Below are positions 23,552 to 32,175 of a stretch of DNA of 64,000 nucleotides, one piece after another. The first letter of the stretch is position 1. The number at the start of each line of letters is the position of its first letter. The notes under the pieces were generated by a model, which worked only from the letters and a program-made list of their open reading frames with translations, was not told the DNA's origin and did not search any database. A program made the position numbers and the translations under genes. Source of the DNA: Bradyrhizobium sp. cir1 (GTDB lineage Bacteria; Pseudomonadota; Alphaproteobacteria; Rhizobiales; Xanthobacteraceae); the NCBI RefSeq assembly GCF_014198245.1, contig NZ_JACIHE010000014.1, positions 158,737 through 222,736 on the forward strand, in the 5' to 3' direction.

Positions 23552-23833
23552 ATGCCTCAGATTTGGATGACATATGACGAACTCGCGACACTCACCGGCT
23601 GCAGCGCTGCCGAGGCACGGCTGCAGGCGCTGCATCTGTCGCTCGACCGCCGCAAGAGCCGCGACGGAAACACCCGCGTCAAGCTGAACGCCGCATTGAT
23701 GGGCAGGTTCTTCGAGACCATTCGAGAGGCCGACTTTGCGCTCGACGATGCGATCGCGGCGCTGCGCGAGACCCATCGGCAGATGTCCGGCGTTATCGCG
23801 ACCGAGCTGGAGAGCAGGCGCGGAGTGGCGTAA
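23552..23833 (+). CDS. Small protein with predicted HTH-like N-terminus
   Basis: 93 residues. 'MTYDELATLTGCSAAEARLQALHLSLDRRKSRDGNTRVKL' looks like a winged or MerR-like helix-turn-helix followed by a basic stretch. The rest is helical ('DDAIAALRETHRQMSGVIATELE'). Similar short proteins are familiar in alphaproteobacteria, but I know no function. An AGGGA site lies close before the ATG. DNA binding is a guess from the motif. Confidence 0.7.
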   Translation: MPQIWMTYDELATLTGCSAAEARLQALHLSLDRRKSRDGNTRVKLNAALMGRFFETIREADFALDDAIAALRETHRQMSGVIATELESRRGVA

Positions 23834-23852
23834 CTCCGCCGCGCCACCCGCA

Positions 23853-24218
23853 CTAGGACGGCGGCCGCGGCAGGAAAGCCAGGATGGTTTGGGCCAGAAG
23901 GACGCCGACTGTGCCGCCGGCGGCCTTCTGCAGCACATCGATGAGCCGTGGATCGCGATCCGGCGTTACCGCTTGCAGAACCTCGAGGCCGATCGCGACG
24001 GCCACCACGAACATGCAAGCCAGCTTGAGCCGCCCGGGTAACAGGAAGGACAGAAGGAAGCCCAGCAGGCCATAGGCGCTGAAGCGCTCAATGACGACGA
24101 CCCAATAGGCCTCCGCGTGGCCCATGAGCACCGGCCTGCCCGCGAGCTTGGCGAGCGTGGCGTAGATGATGAGCGCGAGGCAAATTCCCGCGGCTGCGAT
24201 GAGATGGTTGCGGCGCAT
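23853..24218 (-). CDS. VanZ-like small membrane protein
   Basis: 121 residues with about four membrane segments ('LIAAAGICLALIIYATLA', 'YGLLGFLLSFLL', 'LACMFVVAVAIGLEVLQ', 'AAGGTVGVLLAQTILAFL'). The acidic/aromatic pattern around 'GLEVLQAVTPDRDPRLIDVLQKAAGG' is the VanZ-family signature (E-Q...D...N/K..G). The function of VanZ-like proteins outside teicoplanin resistance is poorly known. A monocistronic gene, convergent with the 93-residue ORF. Confidence 0.75.
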   Translation of the reverse strand: MRRNHLIAAAGICLALIIYATLAKLAGRPVLMGHAEAYWVVVIERFSAYGLLGFLLSFLLPGRLKLACMFVVAVAIGLEVLQAVTPDRDPRLIDVLQKAAGGTVGVLLAQTILAFLPRPPS

Positions 24219-24413
24219 GGCGCCAGCATAACGGCTCCGCCGGTCGGCTGCTTTCGAAAGCCAAGAACATCGTTAAAGTTCATGAACCTTCGGGAGATGA
24301 ACCGGGGTTCACGGGCGAAAGATCGTCCCCACCTTGACGCAGGTCATCGATGAGCCGGCCAGGCGCGAAGCCACGCGCCTGGTCGTGACAAAGTCGTCCG
24401 CGGGACGTGACGT

Positions 24414-24665
24414 TCAGCGCCGATTGTAGGACCAGCCCTTGTCGACATCGGTCGGGTAGTGGGCCGCGAAGTACGGATTCTTGAGGCAGTTCCGCGCAGG
24501 ATCATAGATCCAGTCGGCGCATTCCCGGTAGTTGAGGAATCTGCAATCGAAGCCAAAGGCGCACCATGGCGCACCGTTCGGAAATCCGAACCGTACGGGG
24601 ACTTGCGCCGACGCAATTGAAGGCAGAGCCAGGAGCAGGGCTACGGCGAGTGCGCGGGACAGCAT
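24414..24665 (-). CDS. Small secreted cysteine-containing protein (DUF3551-like)
   Basis: 83 residues from the ATG at 24663-24665. The signal peptide is 'MLSRALAVALLLALPSIASAQ'. The mature part is about 62 residues and has four cysteines ('WCAFGFDCRF', 'YRECADWIYDPARNCLKNPYF'), likely two disulfides. The Cys/aromatic pattern with 'NPYF' near the end recalls the DUF3551 group of small exported proteins abundant in Bradyrhizobium. No function is known. Confidence 0.72.
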   Translation of the reverse strand: MLSRALAVALLLALPSIASAQVPVRFGFPNGAPWCAFGFDCRFLNYRECADWIYDPARNCLKNPYFAAHYPTDVDKGWSYNRR

Positions 24666-24901
24666 GGTACATTCCTCCAACAAACGATCGGGCGGATATC
24701 GCAGCCGGTCACGCGATCATTCTCCGCCAAAAAAGGGACGGCGCTCAATCTTCGTCGCTGGGCAGCTTAACATCCCGCCGCGGAGAGATCGAGTGTGCTG
24801 AAGGTATTCGGGCTTGGGTCGTTTGGCGGCCTTCCGTCGTCGCTTGATGCGGGGAGGCACGCACGTCCGTGAGCTGTCGCGCGCGACCGGCGCGGCGGGC
24901 G

Positions 24902-25075
24902 TTAGTTCTTCTTGGTGCTCTTGGATTTCAGCGACAGGCCGAGACGCAAGGCCATGCGCTTGATCGCGTCGGGCGAGCGACCGAGCAGTTTCGCCGCCTC
25001 TTCCAGCGATGTCGAAGACTTGGCCAATTCCATCAGCCGGCGGTCTTCCTTGAACGACCAGGGCCTGCGCGCCAT
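24902..25075 (-). CDS. 57-residue Myb/SANT-like DNA-binding protein
   Basis: Starts at the ATG at 25073-25075, which has a GAGAGGA ribosome site about 10 bases upstream. 'RRPWSFKEDRRLMELAKSSTSLEEAAKLLGRSPDAIKRMALRLGL' is a complete single SANT/Myb-like or GcrA-like trihelical unit: a tryptophan, an acidic turn, then 'LLGRSPDAI' as the recognition helix. A basic Lys/Ser-rich tail follows. It is probably a small nucleoid-associated or regulatory DNA-binding protein. Longer upstream frames look non-coding. Confidence 0.7.
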   Translation of the reverse strand: MARRPWSFKEDRRLMELAKSSTSLEEAAKLLGRSPDAIKRMALRLGLSLKSKSTKKN

Positions 25076-25590
25076 AACCGAAATCATCCTCTCGTCGACA
25101 CAACGACAAAGCCGCCAAGCGGACCCACGTTCGCTCGACGGCTTTGCTTGGGTGGGGCCGGGCTTGGGGGAGCCCGGTGCGAAGATGGATATTCGATCCT
25201 GCGGCATTCGCAACAAACACCGTGAATTAAGCTAACCGCTCAACCTTACCGGGATGAAATCGGCGCGCAGCGCTCCGTAGTACCACGGAGTTTTCGCCAG
25301 CCGAGGTTGACCCGCGCGCTCCGACGGCCGCAACGGAGTTCGAATCCTCGCGAGGATGCGCCTCGCCTCGCCACGATCATTTGGGTGCGACTGCAGAATC
25401 GTCGTCGCGACGGCCGCGCGTTGCGGAGCGCGGAGCCGATTTGAATTGAATCGCGCGCGACGCCGATCGCAACCGTGCCGAACCAGAATCGATCCAATCG
25501 CGGCGGCGGCGCGTGCCGCACTCGATCTCGACGAGCAGCATTGCGCTTCGCTCAGACGAGACGTCACGAGATCGTCGAATTCGTTCGGCT
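25076..25590. other. 515-bp gap without a convincing gene
   Basis: Several overlapping short ORFs exist on both strands. Their Arg/Ser/Ala-rich translations look like frame shadows with no family features. The stretch carries the promoters of the Myb-like gene (minus) and perhaps of the small membrane protein (plus). I see no structured RNA. Confidence 0.45.
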
Positions 25591-25788
25591 ATGGTCGCGC
25601 CGACGAACAATCAAACAAATCAGAAGACCGAGATGCTTCAGAAAGCGCGAGCGGCACTTCCTCTCACAAAGATCAGAGAGTGGGCATTCGAAGGCGCATT
25701 TTTCAGCGTTGCGCTGATTGCGATGGCGGGATGGGTGTATTTCATCACGCTGTTGCTGGTGAGGTTGTTCCTCTGGTTCTTCGGCTGA
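25591..25788 (+). CDS. 65-residue single-pass membrane protein
   Basis: Starts at the ATG at 25591, inside a longer open frame whose upstream part looks non-coding. A polar N-terminus ('MVAPTNNQTNQKTEML') is followed by one strong membrane segment near residues 38-65 ('FSVALIAMAGWVYFITLLLVRLFLWFFG'), reaching the very C-terminus. An alternative start is ATG 25633. No function is known. The hydrophobic pattern and separate reading frame support it only moderately. Confidence 0.55.
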   Translation: MVAPTNNQTNQKTEMLQKARAALPLTKIREWAFEGAFFSVALIAMAGWVYFITLLLVRLFLWFFG

Positions 25789-25987
25789 GCGCGCGACGGA
25801 TCGCTTCGCAAGCACGGTGCTGCCCAAAAAATCTCGGGCGTGGCAAGAAAATCAGCGGCGCTCATCATGATCTCGACACAACTCGAAGACGAGACTGGCG
25901 CATCGCGCCGGCGAGGGCGTTGCGTGTATTTCGATGGTTTGCAACCGGCGGCCGGCGTCGGCTTGTATCGCGGCAGGGGAGTGGATC

Positions 25988-26293
25988 ATGACGGGAACGC
26001 GGGTAGACGCCTTCACCAGTTCGACGAACACCGCGCCGCGGCGGTATTACGTCGATGCGGGAGGCCGGCGCGTCCTGATTGGCCTGACGCCCGAGGAGAC
26101 GTTCGAGTTCGAGCGGCTCGACAGCGGACAGGCGCCGGGCCGGGTGCAGCTGGCGTCCGACGGCTGTGATATTATCTGGCCGGATGCCGGTGAGCGGCGC
26201 CGGCTTGAGCTCTACGAGAAGCACGAGGGCGCCTGGAAGGCATGGATGGCGCAAAGCCGCACCGAACGACGCGAAGGATTCAACCTTTATTAA
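25988..26293 (+). CDS. Hypothetical protein, 101 residues
   Basis: Chosen from the ATG at 25988. 'RRYYVDAGGRRVLIGLTPEETFEFERLDS' followed by 'RRRLELYEKHEGAWKAWM' reads as a compact soluble alpha/beta protein with normal coding composition. I do not recognise the family. It lies 51 bp before the next ORF on the same strand and may share its transcript. Confidence 0.65.
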   Translation: MTGTRVDAFTSSTNTAPRRYYVDAGGRRVLIGLTPEETFEFERLDSGQAPGRVQLASDGCDIIWPDAGERRRLELYEKHEGAWKAWMAQSRTERREGFNLY

Positions 26294-26344
26294 CCATCCC
26301 GGACCCATTTTCTGGTCTGGCGCCTCGAACCGGAAAATGCACGC

Positions 26345-26767
26345 ATGTTTCAGCTCTTCTTGCGGGCCCGCACCCATAACTTCCTGAAAGACCGTTTCGG
26401 GGGAGAGCAGACCTTCCGGGCGCGCTCGCCCGAGCGAGACGCCGAAACCGATCGCACGCGCATCGAAGCCATCATGACCGCGATCGAAGATGCACTCCAG
26501 GCGGCGGAGCGGGAACAGTCGGGCTTGAACCGCCGGGTGGAGGACGTGCTGGCGCGCGCGGCCGTGACCATCGGCAACGGCGACGACGAATATCTCGAGC
26601 GCGAGGCGCTCGACAACCATCACCAGGATCTTTTCGACAAGGAAATCCTGAACGGCCAGCGCCGGCTCAAGGAGCTTGGCGCCTCGATCGCTCATTTCAA
26701 GTTCCTGAAGGCGGCGATGCTGAGCCGCTTTCCGGAATACAAGCCTCCCGCAAGCTCCACCAATTAA
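26345..26767 (+). CDS. Hypothetical helical protein, 140 residues
   Basis: Highly charged and helical. 'AIMTAIEDALQAAEREQSGLNRRVEDVLARAA' could form a coiled coil, and the C-terminal part is also helical ('RRLKELGASIAHFKFLKAAML'). No signal peptide or membrane segment. I do not recognise it. It is convergent with the phosphoesterase gene, with 18 bp between the stops. Composition and length support a real gene. Confidence 0.68.
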   Translation: MFQLFLRARTHNFLKDRFGGEQTFRARSPERDAETDRTRIEAIMTAIEDALQAAEREQSGLNRRVEDVLARAAVTIGNGDDEYLEREALDNHHQDLFDKEILNGQRRLKELGASIAHFKFLKAAMLSRFPEYKPPASSTN

Positions 26768-26785
26768 AATGTCGGACGTAGGCCG

Positions 26786-27520
26786 CTAGATCGCGAGCAT
26801 GCTGTTGCCCTGGATCGACAGCAGCGTCAGATTTCCGGTGGCATAAGCGCCGGTATCGATGTTGGCGCGATTCTCCAGCAGCTCGGCCTGCTTCACCGGC
26901 GTGTGACCGTGCACGACGTACTTGCCGAACCGCCTCTTGCTCTGGAGGAATTCGTCCCTGATCCACAACAGATCGGACTCGCGCTGTTCGGAGAGCGGAA
27001 TGCCCGGGCGCACCCCGGCATGGACGAAGAAGAAATCGCCGCACGTGAATGTCGGCCGCAGCTGGCGCAGGAATGCGATATGCTCCGGCGGCATCGCCGA
27101 TGTGAGCTCTCGCACGAGGTCGGACTGTTCGTCCTTGCTGAGGCCGGGCGCAGCCGACACGCCGTACGACATCATGGTCTGGAGCCCGCCGAACTGAAAC
27201 CATTCGGTGGTGCGCGAGGGATCCTCCAGCACCGAGGTGAAATAGGCCTCGTGATTGCCCTTGAGAAACACCGTGTTGCGGCGGCGGCTGCGCCTGATCA
27301 GGAGGTCGAGGGTGTGGCACGAATCCGGCCCGCGGTCGATGTAGTCGCCCAGGAAGACCTCGATGGCGCGATAGGGCCGGCTGTTCGCCATGTCCGCGTC
27401 GATGACGGCAAACATCTGTTCAAGCAGATGCGCGCAGCCGTGGATGTCGCTCATCGCATAGATGCGCACGCCATTGGGTAGCTTCGGCCGGGGCGAATTT
27501 TTGGGCGCGGTCGTGGGCAT
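26786..27520 (-). CDS. Calcineurin-like metallophosphoesterase (PrpA/ApaH type)
   Basis: About 244 residues from the ATG at 27518-27520. The full metal-binding set is present: 'YAMSDIHGC', 'LGDYIDRGPDS', 'FLKGNHEAYF', 'FFVHAGVRPG' and 'VVHGHTP'. This subgroup covers protein Ser/Thr phosphatases and diadenosine-tetraphosphate hydrolases; the substrate cannot be told from motifs alone. Related genes sit beside rhizobial polysaccharide loci, and this one lies just left of the exopolysaccharide block. Two tandem 11-bp repeats occur about 42 bp upstream of its start. Confidence 0.88.
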   Translation of the reverse strand: MPTTAPKNSPRPKLPNGVRIYAMSDIHGCAHLLEQMFAVIDADMANSRPYRAIEVFLGDYIDRGPDSCHTLDLLIRRSRRRNTVFLKGNHEAYFTSVLEDPSRTTEWFQFGGLQTMMSYGVSAAPGLSKDEQSDLVRELTSAMPPEHIAFLRQLRPTFTCGDFFFVHAGVRPGIPLSEQRESDLLWIRDEFLQSKRRFGKYVVHGHTPVKQAELLENRANIDTGAYATGNLTLLSIQGNSMLAI

Positions 27521-27561
27521 GGGGTGCAACTCTTTCAGAGAGCTTCGCCCGAGATGTCAAT

Positions 27562-27583
27562 ATCCTATCGACATCCTATCGAC
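27562..27583. repeat. Two tandem copies of an 11-bp motif upstream of the phosphoesterase
   Basis: ATCCTATCGAC occurs twice in direct succession (27562-27572 and 27573-27583), 42 bp before the phosphoesterase start. Exact tandem copies at this position suggest an operator for a helically phased regulator. They could also be a chance slippage duplication. Confidence 0.4.
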
Positions 27584-27698
27584 CAAAACGGGTCGCCACG
27601 AGCCGCTTTTTCCCTGCCTTGCGCGCATAAAGGTTGATTTTTGCGGCTGACCGATATCCCGCCGCTTGGAGCCGTCGATCCCCAGCGCGTCCAGCCGA

Positions 27699-27977
27699 CT
27701 AGCCGAAGCTCCGGCCGTCGAACGAGGGCGCGGCCTTGCGGCGATAGGCGGACGCCCGCACGCGGACCACAGCCGCGCCGCAGAAATAGCCAAGCTGGAG
27801 CACCGCCGCAAAAACGAGAATCGTGACAACGATGTGAGACGAATCATGTCCCTGCCAGGTCAAGCCGGCACCGAGGATCGCGGCACCGACAACGATGACG
27901 GGCGGCAGGATAAAGATTCGGAATCGGCCTCCCAGCAACGATCCGATCAACAGACTGAAAACGGCAACCGTACTCAC
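27699..27977 (-). CDS. Small membrane protein with about three membrane segments
   Basis: 92 residues from a GTG at 27975-27977, chosen because AGGGAG lies nine bases before it. An upstream in-frame GTG lacks such a site. Hydrophobic segments are 'VAVFSLLIGSLLGG', 'IFILPPVIVVGAAILGAGL' and 'IVVTILVFAAVLQLGYFCGAAVV'. A basic C-terminal tail follows. I do not recognise the family. It is the last gene before the control region of the polysaccharide locus and runs away from it. Confidence 0.68.
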   Translation of the reverse strand: MSTVAVFSLLIGSLLGGRFRIFILPPVIVVGAAILGAGLTWQGHDSSHIVVTILVFAAVLQLGYFCGAAVVRVRASAYRRKAAPSFDGRSFG

Positions 27978-28319
27978 GACACAACTCCCTGAATTGGTCA
28001 CGAGTGTTAATGGCCGCGAGCTAATAACGGATTAAGCGGCATGGTTGAACAGCCGTTCAAATGCGCGCGACATGTTTGTGCTCAAATGATACGATTTGAC
28101 GGAAATCGTGGCGTGATGCCCGCATAATTGTCACGTGTGTGACAGTAGTTTGAGCATTCTCTTGCGGCGACGCTGCGTTGCAGAAAAATCGGTTTGATTT
28201 TTTCGGTGCACTGCCGCAATGTCGCTTTGTTTAGTTAAGATATACTTCGGCGCACGTCGAAAATTTTGGATCGAATGCTCGCATCTCTTGCGAGAGCGTG
28301 ACGAGGCAGCGAGGTTCGG
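27978..28319. promoter_or_regulatory. Control region ahead of the first polysaccharide gene
   Basis: 342 bp, more AT-rich than its surroundings. It holds a perfect 16-bp dyad, TGTCAC-N4-GTGACA, at 28129-28144, about 175 bp before the initiating transferase. AT-rich promoter-like sequence lies at about 28225-28255. No gene is visible. The dyad is a good candidate operator for a GntR-, CRP- or LuxR-type protein. Which one cannot be told by eye. Confidence 0.5.
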
Positions 28320-29744
28320 ATGGCTGTAGCAACTTACGGTTCGGAAAACTATTATTCGGGTATATCGAACCGACGCGGTGCCCTCCAGAGACCTCTGCAG
28401 GTCGCGTTGATCGCCGGTGACTTCGTCGCGGTTCTGCTCAGCTATTTCGCGGCGAGCGGGTTGTATCGCGTGCTCGTGGTCGAACAGGATTCATCCGTCG
28501 GAGCCGGTCTCGTCGTCGCTGCGGTGTTCGTGATGATCGCCTACTTCCAGGGCGCCTACGATCACCATCGCCTGCTGAACACGATGTGGCAGCTGCGCAA
28601 GAGCCTGGCGGTCTGGCTGATCTCGCTGACCATTCTCGCCGTCGAGGCGTTCTTGCTCAAATCGTCTGCCGATCTGTCGCGCGGCACCACGCTGCTGTTC
28701 GCCGCGACCGGCGGCATTGCCCTGGGCGGGCTGCGCGTGTTGTGGCGCCTGGGTCTCACCTCGAGCTATGCCAAGGGCCGTCTCGTCGACCGGAAGGTCG
28801 TGCTGCTCAGCCTCAAGCCGCTCGATTTCACCTCGACCCGCTTCAAGGATCTGCGCAAGCACGGCTTCAACGTCGTGCGGCATTTCGTGCTCGAGCCGTC
28901 CGAGGAGGGCGCAGGCTGGGATCACGAGATCCGCGACATCATCCGTCAGGCCCGGACGGCCGACGTGGAAGAATATCTCCTGGTGATCGACTGGGACGAG
29001 ATGCCGCTTCTCCAGAAGCTGAGCCAGCACCTGCGCGTCGTTCCCCAGCCGATCCGCCTTCTGCCGGATTTTCCGATCGCCGATCTGGTCTCGCGTCCGT
29101 TCCAGCCTGTCAGCGGCACGGTCGCGATCGAGATCCAGCGTGCGCCGCTCAGCGTGTTCGAGCAGGCGCAGAAGCGCTGCCTCGACATCGGCATTGCCTC
29201 CTTCGCGCTTTTGCTGCTGGCGCCGCTGCTGGTGACGGCCGCGATCATGATCAAGCTCGATTCAAAGGGCACGGTGATCTTCAAGCAGTTCCGGCGCGGC
29301 TTCAACGGCAAGCAGTTCGAGATCTGGAAGTTCCGCTCGATGACCGTGGCGGAGAACGGTCATGTCGTCACGCAGGCGACCAAGAGCGACGCGCGGGTCA
29401 CCCGTGTCGGCCGCGTGCTGCGGCGGACCAGCATCGACGAGCTGCCGCAGCTCTGGAACGTCTTGCGCGGTGAGATGTCGCTGGTCGGGCCGCGCCCGCA
29501 TGCACTCGCGCACGACAATTACTACGACCAGCTCATCAGCAATTACGTCTACCGGCATCACATGAAGCCGGGCCTGACCGGTTGGGCCCAGGTCAACGGC
29601 TTCCGCGGCGAGACGCCGACCATCGATCTGATGGAAAAGCGGGTCGAGTACGACGTCTGGTACGTCAGTAACTGGAGCATCTGGCTCGACATCAGGATCA
29701 TCCTGAAGACCGCACTGGCGCTGATCCACCAGGAAGCCTACTGA
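28320..29744 (+). CDS. Undecaprenyl-phosphate glucose-1-phosphate transferase, WcaJ/ExoY family
   Basis: A 474-residue enzyme that starts polysaccharide repeat-unit synthesis by moving a hexose-1-phosphate onto undecaprenyl phosphate. Four to five N-terminal membrane segments, a CoA-binding-like central domain (about 140-260), a membrane hairpin near 290-315 ('IASFALLLLAPLLVTAAIMIKLDS') and the catalytic C-terminal domain are visible. Catalytic motifs are 'FRRGFNGKQFEIWKFRSM', 'RRTSIDELPQLWNVLRGEMSLVGPRPHA' and 'KPGLTGWAQVNGFRG'. Length and layout match WcaJ. A GAGG site sits five bases before the ATG. It is the probable first gene of the plus-strand exopolysaccharide units. The exact sugar is inferred. 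Confidence 0.94.
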   Translation: MAVATYGSENYYSGISNRRGALQRPLQVALIAGDFVAVLLSYFAASGLYRVLVVEQDSSVGAGLVVAAVFVMIAYFQGAYDHHRLLNTMWQLRKSLAVWLISLTILAVEAFLLKSSADLSRGTTLLFAATGGIALGGLRVLWRLGLTSSYAKGRLVDRKVVLLSLKPLDFTSTRFKDLRKHGFNVVRHFVLEPSEEGAGWDHEIRDIIRQARTADVEEYLLVIDWDEMPLLQKLSQHLRVVPQPIRLLPDFPIADLVSRPFQPVSGTVAIEIQRAPLSVFEQAQKRCLDIGIASFALLLLAPLLVTAAIMIKLDSKGTVIFKQFRRGFNGKQFEIWKFRSMTVAENGHVVTQATKSDARVTRVGRVLRRTSIDELPQLWNVLRGEMSLVGPRPHALAHDNYYDQLISNYVYRHHMKPGLTGWAQVNGFRGETPTIDLMEKRVEYDVWYVSNWSIWLDIRIILKTALALIHQEAY

Positions 29745-29886
29745 GCCGGACTGCATCTGGCGCGCCTTCGTCGCGCTGGATGTGCGATCGCCCCCGCAGA
29801 GAGGGAAACGGCCTGCATCTTGCAGCACGCGAATCGCTGCTGCCCATCCGGTCCATTGGCACCACCGAAACGCGGAGCATTGCAGA

Positions 29887-30981
29887 TTGAGCCATCGCCT
29901 CGCCAGGTTCGCCGTCTTGCCGCTGTTGCTCGCCGTGGCGATCGCCGCGTCATGCTCCGATGCCGTCGCATTGGAATGGGGCGTCGGTGGACCGCCGCAG
30001 AAGCGCAGGGATCTCGAGCCGATCTTTCAGCTGATGAAGGCGCGAGGCCTGACGCAATACAGGACCGGCCTCAATCTCACGCAGGATGCCGAGCAGGTCG
30101 AAGCGCCGATGTTCCGGAAAACCGTCGCGCTGGCCAAGAAATATTCGATCACGCTTCATCCTCTCGTCAACTTTCCCTTCCGCTATGGCGACCGCACGGA
30201 CAGGGGGCGCTATCCGAAGGGAGACGCGGAGGCCCTTTACAGGCAGGGCTACGATCGCACCTACGCGTTCGTCCGGCAGTTCAAGGACGATGTCTTCGAC
30301 TGGGAGCTGGAGAACGAGATCAACCTGCTCGCGCTCGATTCCGACGGCAAGAAGCTGTTCGGGCGCGGGATGACCGCGGCAGACTTCGAAATGCCGGTGA
30401 TGGAGGACTGGGCCCAGGTGCTGCACGGCGCCTCGGACGCCATCGACCAGATCAATCGCGAGACCGGAAGCCGTCTGCGCAAGGTGCTGAACACGACGTC
30501 GACGATGCTGGGCTTCCTGGACTTCATGGAGTCCCGGGGCGTGAAATACGACGTGATCTCCTACCACTATTACGAGGTGGCGGGGCAGAATCCGCATCGG
30601 CACTGGAATGGGCGAAATTTCCCTTTCGACCTGTTCAAGAAGCTTGCCTCCTATCGCCGCCCGGTGACGTTCAACGAGGTCAATTGCGGCGAGATCTACA
30701 AGCCGGCCTATGGAAATCAGCCCGGCGATGCCCTGACGGAGCAATGCCTGCGGTCGCTGCGGGATACTTTCCAATATCTGAAGAACCAGAGAGACGTCGA
30801 GATCGAGAGCGTCATGGTCTACGAGCTGTTCGACGAGCCGCAGAAGAAGCCGCCGGAGAACAGGTTCGGGCTGATGTACGAGATCGACAGGCCCAAGGTC
30901 GCGCTCTTTCTGCTGACGGAATTTGCCGGCGGCCGTCTGTCAGCTGAGGAATTGTCAGAGTTGAGAACCAGGGGACTGTAG
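29887..30981 (+). CDS. Secreted glycosidase-like (beta/alpha)8 protein, first of three
   Basis: 364 residues, starting at a TTG (29887) with GGAG nine bases upstream; no ATG gives the signal peptide. The signal peptide is about 28 residues long ('FAVLPLLLAVAIAASCSDAVALEW'). The body fits a clan GH-A glycosidase, with 'WELENEINLLA' as the acid/base Asn-Glu and 'VTFNEVNCGE' as the likely nucleophile. It lies 142 bp after the initiating transferase and 33 bp before an acyltransferase. A periplasmic hydrolase that trims or edits the nascent polymer is plausible. Family number and substrate are unknown. Confidence 0.78.
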   Translation: MSHRLARFAVLPLLLAVAIAASCSDAVALEWGVGGPPQKRRDLEPIFQLMKARGLTQYRTGLNLTQDAEQVEAPMFRKTVALAKKYSITLHPLVNFPFRYGDRTDRGRYPKGDAEALYRQGYDRTYAFVRQFKDDVFDWELENEINLLALDSDGKKLFGRGMTAADFEMPVMEDWAQVLHGASDAIDQINRETGSRLRKVLNTTSTMLGFLDFMESRGVKYDVISYHYYEVAGQNPHRHWNGRNFPFDLFKKLASYRRPVTFNEVNCGEIYKPAYGNQPGDALTEQCLRSLRDTFQYLKNQRDVEIESVMVYELFDEPQKKPPENRFGLMYEIDRPKVALFLLTEFAGGRLSAEELSELRTRGL

Positions 30982-31014
30982 CTTTCGGTCTCCGTGCAAA
31001 AAGAAGAACCAGCA

Positions 31015-32175
31015 ATGTCTCTACTTGGATCTGACCGCCCCAACGCCGAGAAGTCGGCCAGCATTCTCGGCTTCAACGGGCTGCGCGGTCTTTCGGTCAT
31101 TCTGGTTTATCTCAATCACAAATGCGGTCTGCAGTTCTATTCGGGCAGCGTCGGCGTCTGGATATTCTTCATCCTCAGCGGCTTCCTGATCATTGGCGAG
31201 CTCAACAGGCAGCGAGGCAAGGCCGAGACGGCCGTGTCCCGGCCCGCGGCGGAAATCGTCACCTTCTGGGTCAAGCGGGCGACGCGCATCTTTCCCGCAT
31301 ATTATGCGCTTCTGGTCATCCTGTTCCTGACCCGGTCGTATTTCCAGCACGCAGGACCCGATCTCGGGTTCCGCTATCACTTCGTGTACCTCTCCAACTA
31401 CTGGATCGGCAGCGTCATCGGCGGCGCCGCGGGTCCGTTCGGCGTGCTCTGGACGCTCTCGGTCGAGCAGCAGTTTTACGTGGTCGCGCCCTTCCTGTTC
31501 ATCCTGCTTCCGCTGGAGCGCCATTTCGTCACCTGCATGTGCGTCGTCGCCCTCGGGTTGATCGGCCATTTCCTGATGTATTCATCGGGCTTCAACCACA
31601 CCGCCATCCACACCCTGTCGCCCTGGAATTTCAGCCTGATCGCATTCGGCGGCGCGATCACGATCCTGCATCTTCACAGGCAGGGATGGGCTCCGAACGG
31701 CCACGGCACCTTCGCCTGCCTGCTCCTCGTCGCCTTCGCGTTGTGCTCGAACGGCGTGATCTACGACGCCCCTTCGTATCTTTCCCCCGCGATCGACATT
31801 GCGATCGGGCTTTGCCTGGTCGCCCTGGTCTGGTGGGTTCGCGCCAACCAGGAGAGCGTCTTCGTTCAGGCGCTGGAGTGGAAGCCGCTCGAGCATCTCG
31901 GGAAGATCAGCTACGGCTTCTATCTGGTTCATAACTTCATCCCGAACCCGCTTGGCAAGGCGCTCACGCTTTACGGAGGGATGTCGGTGCCCAACGGCGT
32001 GAAGATCACCGCGGGCGCAGCCATCGGTTTCGTGATCTCCTATGCCGTCGCGCATGTGTCCTGGAAGTACTTCGAATCGCCGATCCTGCGCAGTCGCCGT
32101 GGGCTGACCAGGTTCTTCCTGCAATACCTGCCCGAAACCCGCTCGCAGGGCGTGCCGCGAACCGAGCTGAAATAG
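31015..32175 (+). CDS. Membrane acyltransferase (acyltransferase-3 family), first of three
   Basis: 386 residues with about ten membrane segments. The opening 'GFNGLRGLSVILVYLNHKCG' carries the family RG motif and catalytic-type His. 'GVWIFFILSGFLI' and 'FGVLWTLSVEQQFYVVAPFLF' follow, as in OafA/ExoZ-like O-acetyltransferases. 'EHLGKISYGFYLVHNF' marks the C-terminal part. It probably acetylates or succinylates sugar residues at the membrane. I chose ATG 31015 over a GTG at 30994. It abuts the convergent gene at 32176. Confidence 0.9.
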   Translation: MSLLGSDRPNAEKSASILGFNGLRGLSVILVYLNHKCGLQFYSGSVGVWIFFILSGFLIIGELNRQRGKAETAVSRPAAEIVTFWVKRATRIFPAYYALLVILFLTRSYFQHAGPDLGFRYHFVYLSNYWIGSVIGGAAGPFGVLWTLSVEQQFYVVAPFLFILLPLERHFVTCMCVVALGLIGHFLMYSSGFNHTAIHTLSPWNFSLIAFGGAITILHLHRQGWAPNGHGTFACLLLVAFALCSNGVIYDAPSYLSPAIDIAIGLCLVALVWWVRANQESVFVQALEWKPLEHLGKISYGFYLVHNFIPNPLGKALTLYGGMSVPNGVKITAGAAIGFVISYAVAHVSWKYFESPILRSRRGLTRFFLQYLPETRSQGVPRTELK

